Below are positions 8,088 to 15,777 of a DNA stretch of 19,739 bases, piece after piece (the stretch's first letter is position 1; each line of letters begins with the position of its first letter). Origin of the DNA: JADFRD01 sp964491015. GTDB lineage: Bacteria; Fidelibacterota; Marinisomatia; Marinisomatales; TCS55. The notes beneath the pieces were generated by a model. That model made no database searches, was not told the DNA's origin, and saw nothing but the letters and a program-made list of their open reading frames with translations. Both the position numbers and the translations under genes were made by a program. The stretch lies in contig CAZBEY010000035.1 in the NCBI GenBank assembly GCA_964491015.1, positions 1 to 19,739 on the forward strand. Reading direction: 5' to 3'.

Positions 8088-9038
8088 TTAAATTTTCAAT
8101 AACGCCTTCGAGATTTCTGATCCAAGTTGAATGTTGTTCAACGCTAATGCCTTATTAGTCTTGAGACTTACCCCCCGGCTTTGATGAACGATTTCCTTCA
8201 AAAGAAACGGCGTTAGTTTATTACCAAGAACACCCCTCCTTCTGGCTAATTCACAAGCATTATCTATAATATTGTTTATTTTATTAGCAGGAATTTCATC
8301 TTGTTTGGGAACGGGATTTGCAATCAGGAGCGCCGAAGAAAAACCACCCCCTATGTGGTTTTTAAAAATAGAAGCGATTTCTTCCGGAGTGCTGACCGCC
8401 ATAGACAATTTTAGACCGGATTCTCTGGAATAAAACGAGGGAAACTCATCCGTATTATATCCCAACACGGGTATTGAATACGTTTCTAACATTTCAATGG
8501 TTTTAGGTAAATCAAGAATCGCTTTTGCGCCGGCGGAAACGACAATAATAGGTATTTTGCTAAGGGCTGTTATATCTTGTGAAATATCAAAAGTTAAATG
8601 CGCATTACGATGTACACCGCCGATGCCACCGGTGGCAAAGACATTAATTCCAACCTTGTGGGCTAAATAGACTGTTGCAGAAACGGTCGTAGCACCTGAT
8701 AACTTTTTTGAAAGCGCCCACCCTATTTCACGTAGAGATGTTTTAAGAATCTGTTTTTCAGAGCAGATGTAAAGCAGCTCTTTTTCATCAAGCCCTATGT
8801 GAATGCGTCCGTTAATGATGGCGATGGTTGCAGGTACAGCGCCATTATTTATAATCAATTTTTCAGCTTTTTTTGCAAACGCGACATTGTCCGGATATGG
8901 CATTCCGTGTGCCAATATTGTTGATTCTAAAGCCAATACCGGTTTTTTACCATTTAAGGCGTCTCGGACTTTTTTGTGTACGATAAAGTTTTCGAAAAAC
9001 ACATAGAAAGTTATCAGAAGATTATTAATAAACAGCAT
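8088..9038 (-). CDS. psuG: Pseudouridine-5'-phosphate glycosidase
   Basis: PsuG reversibly splits pseudouridine 5'-phosphate into uracil and ribose 5-phosphate, a C-glycosidic step in pseudouridine salvage. Diagnostic segments are ALESTILAHGMPYP (36-49), ATGGIGGVHR (135-144) and ALNNIQLGSEI (299-309). By alignment from memory, the catalytic Glu, Lys and Asn of E. coli PsuG correspond to E38, K99 and N295. The usual partner kinase gene psuK is not in this window. From the ATG used, the protein has an unusually hydrophobic leader of about 20 residues. A GTG at codon 13 is an alternative start and would widen the 36-bp gap to the divergent small gene. The stop codon directly abuts that of yggS. 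Confidence 0.93.
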   Translation of the reverse strand: MLFINNLLITFYVFFENFIVHKKVRDALNGKKPVLALESTILAHGMPYPDNVAFAKKAEKLIINNGAVPATIAIINGRIHIGLDEKELLYICSEKQILKTSLREIGWALSKKLSGATTVSATVYLAHKVGINVFATGGIGGVHRNAHLTFDISQDITALSKIPIIVVSAGAKAILDLPKTIEMLETYSIPVLGYNTDEFPSFYSRESGLKLSMAVSTPEEIASIFKNHIGGGFSSALLIANPVPKQDEIPANKINNIIDNACELARRRGVLGNKLTPFLLKEIVHQSRGVSLKTNKALALNNIQLGSEISKALLKI

Positions 9039-9074
9039 TAATTTTGCGACCTTGATTTACAAGAGAAACGTAGT

Positions 9075-9341
9075 ATGAAAAATATAGACCCAAAAATATT
9101 CGGATTAAATAAACGCAATAAAATATACGAAACCAATGACGGTAAAGTTGTCATTGTGAAAAACCGAAGGAGCCGAATTGTCATGAAAGACGGAAATAAC
9201 ATAATGGAAATAGCTGACAAAATCAAAAAAGTAATCCCGGAGGCAAAGATAACACTCCTCGCGACAGCTCCAATTTGCAGCAAGACAAAAGCTTTTTTAG
9301 AACGTAACGGTATTCAAACAAAACAAGCAGATGTTCTGTAA
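9075..9341 (+). CDS. Small unrecognised protein with a glutaredoxin-like C-terminal segment
   Basis: An 88-residue, lysine-rich protein that I cannot assign. It begins with a basic region and two probable beta strands (KVVIVKN, SRIVMKD; 24-38), then a helix (IMEIADKIKKVIP). It ends with a segment reading KITLLATAPICSKTKAFLER (58-77), followed by NGI. That order of strand, single Cys (C68), helix and NGI resembles the first beta-alpha unit of glutaredoxin/ArsC-like folds, but the full fold is not present and the likeness may be superficial. A modest purine stretch (aagaga) precedes the ATG. It overlaps the MATE gene by 11 bases and is divergent from psuG, so it is probably co-transcribed with the exporter. 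Confidence 0.75.
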   Translation: MKNIDPKIFGLNKRNKIYETNDGKVVIVKNRRSRIVMKDGNNIMEIADKIKKVIPEAKITLLATAPICSKTKAFLERNGIQTKQADVL

Positions 9342-10758
9342 TATATTAAAAATAATAAAGCCAAAAGATACGGCAATATCCCAAAATATAATAAAACTTG
9401 CCCTACCTGTTATTGTTAGCAATTTAAGCCGCGTTTTGATGAGCGTTGTGGACGTTGCAATGGTTGGTCGTCTTGGTGCAGCCGCGCTTGCCGCTACCGG
9501 CATGGGCGCAATGTTGTTTTGGGGGGCGTTAAGCCTTGTTTTGGGAATAAGAACATCTACTCAAACTATTGCCTCCAGGAGGCTGGGGCAGAAAAAATTT
9601 GAAGAATGCAGTACAGCGATGCACAATGGTATATTACTGGCTGCTATCTATAGTCTCCCTGTCTCTATTATAGTTTACGGTTTTGCGGAGGATATAATAC
9701 ATTTTTTTATTGAGGATCCTATTGCCGCAGCACTGTGCATAACCTACTCCAGAATTGTTTTCATTGGATTATTCTTTTCGTCTCTATCTTTTGTATTTCA
9801 AGGGTTTTTTACCGGGATTGAAAAAACGAAAATTCATATGACTGTTTCAATCACAAGCAATATAATAAATGTGTATTTAAATGCTGGATTAATATACGGA
9901 ACAGAATCTGTTCTTAATTTTTTTAATGCGTACCCCGCCATCAGCTGGATTGGAAATCTTTGGACTGTTTTTGATTTTCCTGCTCTTGGGGTTCAGGGCG
10001 CCGCGATTGCAACATTAATTGCATCCGCGTGGATAAGCTTACACTATTGTTTTTACCTTTTTTCCGGTGAACAAAGAAATAAATATAAGACACTATCATT
10101 AACGGTGAATAAAACCATGATGTTTCGACAGGTCAAGTTAGCCTTACCTCAGGGTTCGCAAGAGATGGCAGTGGCCATTGGCTGGGCTATTTATTATAAA
10201 ATTATGGGTATGATTGGCTTACTTGAGCTGGCAACCACGGAACTTGTGTTCACCATCATGCATGCGTCATTTATGCCGGCAATTGGAGTCGGGCAGGCAG
10301 GAGCAACATTGGTGGGAAAATTTATGGGAAAGGGCGAGCTGGAAAAAGCAGAAGCAAGTATATACGAATCCATCCGATGGTCAGAAGTAATTATGGGATC
10401 TGTTGGTCTTCTCTTTTTTATATTTCCGAAGACCATTCTTTCAATTTTTACTGAGGACCCAAACGTTATTCATTATGGAATATTTGGTCTGCGTATCTTG
10501 GGATTAATACAATTCGTAGACGCTATTGCCATGACGCTGTGGTTTACGCTTTCGGGAGCGGGAAACACTTTTTTTCCGGCTGTAGTAGAATCGTCTCTCA
10601 TTTGGTTTTTTCTATTACCCGCCAGTTTTTATCTTGGCGTTGTTTTAAATTTTGGGTTTTATGGTCCCTGGTTGATGTTTCCCCTGTATCTGATTTTCTT
10701 TTCAATTATCTTGTGGTGGAAACTGAAAAAAGGTGATTGGAAACATATTGAAGTTTAA
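9331..10758 (+). CDS. MATE family multidrug/toxin efflux transporter
   Basis: An inner-membrane exporter of the multidrug and toxic compound extrusion family, which expels organic cations or drugs using Na+ or H+ gradients. At 475 residues it has the usual size for 12 membrane helices in two MatE repeats (roughly 18-180 and 265-440). N-terminal features ALPVIVSNLSRVLMSVVDVA and MVGRLGAAALAATG match the first two helices of NorM-like proteins. The second half begins LALPQGSQEMAVAIGWAIYY. The substrate cannot be told from sequence. The start lies 11 bases inside the preceding small gene, suggesting coupled translation. No Shine-Dalgarno sequence is seen. Confidence 0.93.
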   Translation: MFCNILKIIKPKDTAISQNIIKLALPVIVSNLSRVLMSVVDVAMVGRLGAAALAATGMGAMLFWGALSLVLGIRTSTQTIASRRLGQKKFEECSTAMHNGILLAAIYSLPVSIIVYGFAEDIIHFFIEDPIAAALCITYSRIVFIGLFFSSLSFVFQGFFTGIEKTKIHMTVSITSNIINVYLNAGLIYGTESVLNFFNAYPAISWIGNLWTVFDFPALGVQGAAIATLIASAWISLHYCFYLFSGEQRNKYKTLSLTVNKTMMFRQVKLALPQGSQEMAVAIGWAIYYKIMGMIGLLELATTELVFTIMHASFMPAIGVGQAGATLVGKFMGKGELEKAEASIYESIRWSEVIMGSVGLLFFIFPKTILSIFTEDPNVIHYGIFGLRILGLIQFVDAIAMTLWFTLSGAGNTFFPAVVESSLIWFFLLPASFYLGVVLNFGFYGPWLMFPLYLIFFSIILWWKLKKGDWKHIEV

Positions 10759-10784
10759 ATTGATTAATATAATTCTAAACAAAG

Positions 10785-11300
10785 ATGAGGATGTTTAAGA
10801 AGACTTTATCAGATCTAAAAAGAATTTTCTGTATCGGACCTGCGGGATTTCTATTTACACTATTATTTTGGCTTGGTGCCGATATAATAGAAAAACAGGT
10901 TTCATTTCCAAAAATGAATGTAAACCCTGTCTTTCGAATTATCCTGATGACGATGTTTTCAATTGACGGTATTTATTTATTAATTGGAAGTCTATACTAT
11001 TTAAATCCTCTTAAACGAGGAAAAGTTTTGATAACAAATGGACCGTTTAAATATATTAGGCACCCTCTTTATAGTTCTCTCATATACTCTTTTACAGCGT
11101 TATTATCGCTGTGGTTTAAATCGTGGATTTTATTGTTCACCGTCGTTCCGATTTCATTGATATGGTCGCGCTTGGTGCAAAAAGAAGAAGATTACATGGT
11201 AAATAAATTTGGAAAAAAGTATCTGTCTTATATGGAAAAAACAGGACAATTTCTTCCTTCCTGGAACGCATTAAAAGAAGAAGCTGAAACAAAGTCGTAA
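10785..11300 (+). CDS. Integral membrane methyltransferase of the ICMT/PEMT-like family
   Basis: A 171-residue membrane protein with the SAM-binding signature of isoprenylcysteine carboxyl methyltransferase and phospholipid methyltransferase relatives. The signature comprises GPFKYIRHPLYS (86-97, RHPxY core), the acidic pair EE (134-135) and FGKKYLSYM (142-150). About four hydrophobic segments are visible (20-35, 50-73, 98-110, 112-128). In bacteria these proteins methylate small or lipid substrates that are mostly unknown, so the substrate is left open. It lies 26 bases after the MATE gene on the same strand. A second in-frame ATG two codons downstream could also serve as start. Confidence 0.85.
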   Translation: MRMFKKTLSDLKRIFCIGPAGFLFTLLFWLGADIIEKQVSFPKMNVNPVFRIILMTMFSIDGIYLLIGSLYYLNPLKRGKVLITNGPFKYIRHPLYSSLIYSFTALLSLWFKSWILLFTVVPISLIWSRLVQKEEDYMVNKFGKKYLSYMEKTGQFLPSWNALKEEAETKS

Positions 11301-11461
11301 TCGGTAAAAAACACTACGCTTACGTAACTTTCACCTTATTTTATTTAAACATTTTAAAGATTTTACGAAAAATTAAATCCGTAAATATATTGAAAAGAAA
11401 AGACTGTTTTCGAACAGATTAAAGCAGATTAATTATAACCAAAGTAGAAATAGGAATTGTT
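11301..11461. other. 161-bp intergenic region before the M16 peptidase gene
   Basis: This is the largest gap in the + strand cluster and a natural place for a promoter of the peptidase gene. It contains an 8-base palindrome TTACGTAA at 11320-11327 and a hairpin at 11404-11417, listed separately. I see no convincing -35/-10 pair and no T-tailed terminator for the methyltransferase gene. AGGA about 7 bases before the peptidase ATG is the best Shine-Dalgarno sequence in the window. Confidence 0.5.
11404..11417 (+). repeat. Short hairpin CTGTT-TTCG-AACAG in M16 leader
   Basis: Perfect 5-base arms CTGTT and AACAG enclose TTCG, which in RNA is the very stable UUCG tetraloop, although it is not closed by the preferred C-G pair. 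It lies 45 bases before the peptidase start. No T-run follows, so it is not an intrinsic terminator. It could be a small leader structure or an operator-like dyad, or chance. Confidence 0.3.
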
Positions 11462-14173
11462 ATGAAAAAAAACCGCGTAAACGGATTTGAGTATGTAGTG
11501 TCGTCTGGAGGAATTGATGAATATAAAATGACATCAAACGGCTTGACTGTGCTGCTAATGGAAAACCACTCTGCACCCGTTGTGACATTTATGGTGACCT
11601 ATCATGTTGGATCCAGGAATGAAGCGGTTGGGCACACCGGCTCTACACATTTGTTAGAACACCTCATGTTTAAGGGCTCTAAAAAATTTAACAAAGAAAA
11701 TAGAACAGCAATATGGACGATCTTACAAGATATTGGCGCTCAAATCAATGCAACCACCTGGTTCGATAGAACCAACTATTTTGAATTATTACCCAGCGAA
11801 CACTTAGAAACCGCCATTGCAATCGAAGCAGACAGGATGCGCCATGCATTTTTAAAAGATGAAGACAGACAGCCAGAAATGACGGTTGTCCGGAATGAAT
11901 TTGAGAGAGGAGAAAACGATCCGTTTGATGTATTAGATAAAAATATATGGGCCACGGCATATCAAGCGCACCCGTATCATCATTCTACAATTGGATGGAG
12001 GTCGGACATTGAAAATGTTTCGACAGAAAGGCTTCAAGAATTTTATAATACATATTATTGGCCGAACAACGCCACCGTCACTATAATTGGTGATTTTGAA
12101 ACCGAAGAAGCGCTAAAACTCGTTAATGACTATTTTGGTAAACATAAAAGAAGTCCGAAAGAAATTCCGGAAATGTACACTACCGAACCAAAACAAGAAG
12201 GGCCACGCCGCCTATCGATTATGCGCGCAGGAGAAACCGGTATTGTCGGAATTGCACATAAAACTCCCATCGGATTAGCGGAAGACACATATTCTATTCA
12301 AGTTTTATCTAAAATACTTGGCGGTGGTAAATCGAGTCGTTTATACAGAAAAATTGTGGACAAAGGACTGGCAACGGGGATGTTTATGTGGGATTTCCCA
12401 TTTAAAGATAATGGTTTGTTTATCACATATGTATTTTTAACACCTGGAACAGACCATGCAGAAGTGGAAAAAATTTTAATGGCTGAATTCGACACAATTA
12501 AAGAAGATGGTGTGACCAAGAATGAAATAGAAAGAGCAAAAGCGCAAATCAAATCAGAAATGGCCTTTTCACGAGACGGATCCTACTCCATTGCATCTGC
12601 TTTAAATGAAGCCATCGCCATAGGAGATTGGAAATTTTATACCACATATAATGAAAAGATAACGGCAGTTACGGCAGATAACATTAAAGAGGTCGCAAAC
12701 AAATATTTAAACGAAAAACAAAGGACCACCGGGCATTTTACGCCTGAAAGCCAAGGTTCTTCTAATGGAAATATGCTTGGACCCGCCAAAATACACCAGC
12801 CGCTAAACGTGCGTCCTGAAAATTCAGACACCTTAGAAAAAAGTTCACTGGGTCAGCCAAAAAAAAGCCGTAAACCTGAAAAATCTTTATCCATTTCTGA
12901 TCAAATTGTAACGTCGAGAGCGATTGATGGATTACAATTAAAAACAATGAAAACGCCCATAAATGATGTTGTTACCTTAACGGGAAGCATACTTGGCGGA
13001 ACCCAATTCGGCGGAATTAAAAATACGGCTATAGCAAATTTAACAGCTGACATGTTAGACGAAGGAACAACAAAACATAAAAAGTTTGAAATAAGCGAGC
13101 GGCTTGAATCGGTTGGTGCAAATATTGCTTTTTCCAGCGATAATTATCGGGTTCGGTTCAGCGCCCACTGTTTAAAACAGGATGTCCCGTTAATTATTGA
13201 GCTCCTTGGGGAACAGCTGATAAACCCGGCTTTTATAGGTAGTAATCTCGAAAATGTAAAAAAGAGGAATATAGGGAACTTAAAAAAATCGAGCGAAAAC
13301 ACACGGACAAGAGCATCTGGAGCGTTTAGGAGGATATTATACCCCAAAGGACATCCAAACTATTCTATTCCAATCGATATTGAAATAGCCGATATTGAAA
13401 AAACAACCGTTGACAATTTAAAGAGATTTCATAAAAACTATGGATTGGGGAACATGAATCTCGTAGCTGTTGGCGACGTAGATGGAAAAACCTTGGAGAA
13501 CTCGCTGATAAACGCGTTTGGGGATTGGGGAAAATCTAAACTTTCCATGCCGGCTAAAGACAGCAAGGCAAACAACGTTCGCAATGAAACCAAATATATA
13601 ACAATGGAAGATAAAACTAGCGTAGATATGTTTTTTGGCGTTCCAATTGGAATTGACAGAAAACACCCGGATTATTATCCGCTAATGCTCGGAACCTACA
13701 TTTTAGGCGGTAACTTTTCTGCCAGACTCATGCAATCAGTTCGAGATGAAAAAGGACTGACTTATGGAATTTATTCAAGTCTTCGAGGCGTAAACAATGG
13801 AGACGATGGTTATTGGAATGTGTGGGGAACCTTTTCTCCCGATTTTCTAAAAGACGGAAAAGAAGCCACCATTGAACAAATAAACTTGTGGATTGATAAC
13901 GTCACGGAAAATGAACTCAATGCAAAAATAGAAACCATAACGGGTTCGTACAAAGTTGGTCTTGCTACTACAGGTGGTCTGGCGAGTCAAATATTAACAA
14001 ACGTTGAGCGAAGTTATCCCGACGCCATGTTGGATGAGTATCCAAACATTATTAAAAAGGTAACTTTAGATCAAGTAAACAAGACAATAAAAAAATATTT
14101 ATCTCCAGACAAACTGGTAATTGTCGCCGCAGGGTCAATTGACGGTAACGGGAATCCTCTCCCAAAAGAATGA
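11462..14173 (+). CDS. Zinc metallopeptidase, M16 (insulinase/pitrilysin) family, two-domain
   Basis: A 903-residue M16 peptidase, expected to bind zinc and degrade peptides inside a closing chamber. The N-terminal half is catalytic: HLLEH (63-67) gives the inverted HxxEH zinc motif, and E146 in RNEFERGENDP is the expected third ligand. The C-terminal half (about 475-903) is a second M16 fold without HxxEH. It keeps the substrate-binding Arg/Tyr pair of the family (R761 and Y768 in VRDEKGLTYGIY). The halves are joined by a Ser/Lys/Pro-rich linker at about 430-475. Unlike many relatives of this size in Bacteroidota, it has no signal peptide: the N-terminus is polar, so a cytoplasmic location is inferred. 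Confidence 0.93.
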   Translation: MKKNRVNGFEYVVSSGGIDEYKMTSNGLTVLLMENHSAPVVTFMVTYHVGSRNEAVGHTGSTHLLEHLMFKGSKKFNKENRTAIWTILQDIGAQINATTWFDRTNYFELLPSEHLETAIAIEADRMRHAFLKDEDRQPEMTVVRNEFERGENDPFDVLDKNIWATAYQAHPYHHSTIGWRSDIENVSTERLQEFYNTYYWPNNATVTIIGDFETEEALKLVNDYFGKHKRSPKEIPEMYTTEPKQEGPRRLSIMRAGETGIVGIAHKTPIGLAEDTYSIQVLSKILGGGKSSRLYRKIVDKGLATGMFMWDFPFKDNGLFITYVFLTPGTDHAEVEKILMAEFDTIKEDGVTKNEIERAKAQIKSEMAFSRDGSYSIASALNEAIAIGDWKFYTTYNEKITAVTADNIKEVANKYLNEKQRTTGHFTPESQGSSNGNMLGPAKIHQPLNVRPENSDTLEKSSLGQPKKSRKPEKSLSISDQIVTSRAIDGLQLKTMKTPINDVVTLTGSILGGTQFGGIKNTAIANLTADMLDEGTTKHKKFEISERLESVGANIAFSSDNYRVRFSAHCLKQDVPLIIELLGEQLINPAFIGSNLENVKKRNIGNLKKSSENTRTRASGAFRRILYPKGHPNYSIPIDIEIADIEKTTVDNLKRFHKNYGLGNMNLVAVGDVDGKTLENSLINAFGDWGKSKLSMPAKDSKANNVRNETKYITMEDKTSVDMFFGVPIGIDRKHPDYYPLMLGTYILGGNFSARLMQSVRDEKGLTYGIYSSLRGVNNGDDGYWNVWGTFSPDFLKDGKEATIEQINLWIDNVTENELNAKIETITGSYKVGLATTGGLASQILTNVERSYPDAMLDEYPNIIKKVTLDQVNKTIKKYLSPDKLVIVAAGSIDGNGNPLPKE

Positions 14174-14203
14174 ACTAAACATATTTTAACTTCGATTCAA
14201 TAA

Positions 14204-14641
14204 ATGGATGTCATCTTAATTGCAGCTGTAACGGTAGACGGTTTTATCGCCAGACACAGCCATGAATTCATTCAGTGGTCAGAAGATCAAAACGTTTTTA
14301 AAAAACAAACAATGGGGTTTCCTGTGATTATGGGTTCGAATACCTTTGGGAGTCTGCATAATAATCTGGAAGGGAGAGAAATAATCGTTGTACATAGAAA
14401 TGATAATCCTGAGAAAATTCTACAGAGTATAAGATCAGATAAATGTTTTATTGCGGGAGGAGGAAAAACAAATACACGTTTTGCCCCTTTTCTTACCCAT
14501 CTCTATCTAACAACACACCCGTACATTTTTGGAAAGGGCATTCCTCTTTTTGCTCACTTAGACTCAGAAATAAAAATAGGACTTGAATTAACTATTCCGA
14601 TTAAAAATGGAATTACTCAACATCAATATTGTGTGATATGA
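14204..14641 (+). CDS. Dihydrofolate reductase / RibD C-terminal-like reductase
   Basis: A 145-residue NADPH-dependent reductase of the DHFR superfamily. The N-terminal strand IAAVTVDGFIA is followed by WSEDQNVFKKQT (25-36). D28, four residues before F32, occupies the place of the catalytic acidic residue of DHFR (Asp27 in E. coli). VIMGSNTFGSL (41-51) matches the VIMGRxTF cofactor-binding motif, and IAGGGKT (83-89) the later glycine-rich loop. YLTTHPYIFGKGIPLF (101-116) resembles both Thermotoga-type DHFR and the RibD C-terminal domain. It could therefore be the organism's folate reductase or a pterin/riboflavin-related reductase. No thyA or rib gene is nearby. No ribosome binding site is seen. 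Confidence 0.82.
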   Translation: MDVILIAAVTVDGFIARHSHEFIQWSEDQNVFKKQTMGFPVIMGSNTFGSLHNNLEGREIIVVHRNDNPEKILQSIRSDKCFIAGGGKTNTRFAPFLTHLYLTTHPYIFGKGIPLFAHLDSEIKIGLELTIPIKNGITQHQYCVI

Positions 14642-14723
14642 TGATGATTATGGGTTATAGAGGACATCAATTATTTTTCAAACAGAATTATAAAATACCA
14701 ATGCGGAACAACCCAACAGATGA

Positions 14724-15704
14724 CTAGAGCCCTTTACGCTTCTCCCGAACAATCGCTGCTTTTATTTTTCCCCGAAGAACCCTGTTTTCAAGGGCATTAA
14801 TAATATCCATATTTCCGTTTAATCCGGAAGCCACTAATCTGGTAATCAATTCTTCTTCTGTTTCGGAAGCTTTTTGTACTGGAGGCTCGGCCGTAGGAGA
14901 AATTGGATTTGCTTTCAGCTCGGCTATTAAATCAGCCGGAATTTTGCCCGATCTTTTCGCTTTTACCAGCGCCGCTTTTGCCATCCCACGGGTGGGTTTA
15001 TCCTGAATGGCATTAATAAGATCCATGTTCCCCTCAAAACCGCTTTGAACCGCTTTAGCGATAATAGCTTTTTTACTAAATTTTGGAGTAGCGTTTTCAT
15101 CAGATTCACGGTCACTACGACCTTCGTTTTCTTCTCTATTCTCAGGGAGAAAATAAGAGAGGTTGTGCAGTATTGATGATCCTTTATCTGCAAATTGCCA
15201 AGTAGTCATAAACGAAAACAGGCCATTACTGGAACGTCGACAAATCACTTCAGATGTTCCACGGGGTGTTAAGTTGATCTTGAACGAAATAGTTTCCTTG
15301 TTTACCGGATTAAACCTCATCTCCATATCCAGTCTTTTATTTGGTTCCACACCAACAATGCGAGCCTTGAACCAGGGTGAAAATGATTTTGGACGGATTT
15401 TTATTAAAGAGTCAGATTCTAGCGAAAATTTATCAAACGAAAACCTGTGTACATACCGCCCGTTATCTACAACGGGCAGAGCCCTGTTTATCCCGGGAAA
15501 CCACAAACAGTAATCCTCAAAATGAGTCAAAGCTTTCCAGACGGTCTCTGGTTTGGAAACATACTCATGTTGAACAATTGTTTCCGCTTGAAACGGTGAA
15601 TAAAAAGATGTGAATTGGCTATTGATTATCTGCTGGGAACTTGCATCGCGGATAAACAAATAAACTGTTATTAAAACAGCAACGGTAGCAAAGGCTATGA
15701 TCAT
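14724..15704 (-). CDS. Membrane-anchored SRPBCC-domain protein with two C-terminal repeats
   Basis: A 326-residue protein of unknown role. Residues 1-18 form one hydrophobic anchor. Residues of about 44-185 look like an SRPBCC/START-type domain (polyketide cyclase or CoxG-like), a fold with a hydrophobic pocket: EYVSKPETVWKALTHFEDYC, then WFPGINRA and WQFADKGS. A charged linker (186-210) follows. Two copies of a 42-residue unit then occupy 213-254 and 285-326 and share G-x-x-GNMD-x-INA, RG-x-x-KAA and KR-x-G, with 20 identical positions by my count. I do not recognise this unit. The gene lies 73 bases after the response regulator on the same strand, so it may belong to the signalling operon. 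Confidence 0.85.
   Translation of the reverse strand: MIIAFATVAVLITVYLFIRDASSQQIINSQFTSFYSPFQAETIVQHEYVSKPETVWKALTHFEDYCLWFPGINRALPVVDNGRYVHRFSFDKFSLESDSLIKIRPKSFSPWFKARIVGVEPNKRLDMEMRFNPVNKETISFKINLTPRGTSEVICRRSSNGLFSFMTTWQFADKGSSILHNLSYFLPENREENEGRSDRESDENATPKFSKKAIIAKAVQSGFEGNMDLINAIQDKPTRGMAKAALVKAKRSGKIPADLIAELKANPISPTAEPPVQKASETEEELITRLVASGLNGNMDIINALENRVLRGKIKAAIVREKRKGL
14727..14852 (-). repeat. Second copy of GNMD-INA protein repeat
   Basis: Encodes residues 285-326, the very C-terminus of the SRPBCC protein. It aligns without gaps to residues 213-254 with 20 of 42 identical positions by my hand count. The protein ends exactly at the end of the repeat. Confidence 0.75.
14943..15068 (-). 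repeat. First copy of GNMD-INA protein repeat
   Basis: Encodes residues 213-254 of the SRPBCC protein. The unit appears helical, with pattern AxxxGxxGNMDxINA followed by RGxxKAAxVxxKRxG. It precedes a Pro/Ala-rich spacer to the second copy. The repeat is visible by direct comparison of the two translated segments. Confidence 0.75.
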
Positions 15705-15777
15705 AATGAGTATTTAAATTTTTTGGTGGGGATTTTAAAGATTTTTTTATGTTAGAACCAATGACAACGAACGATCG

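Noticed and set aside
14642..14723. Possible terminator between the convergent DHFR and SRPBCC genes
   Set aside because: The only complementary arms (TGGGTT near 14650 and AACCCA near 14710) are 54 bases apart with no T-run.
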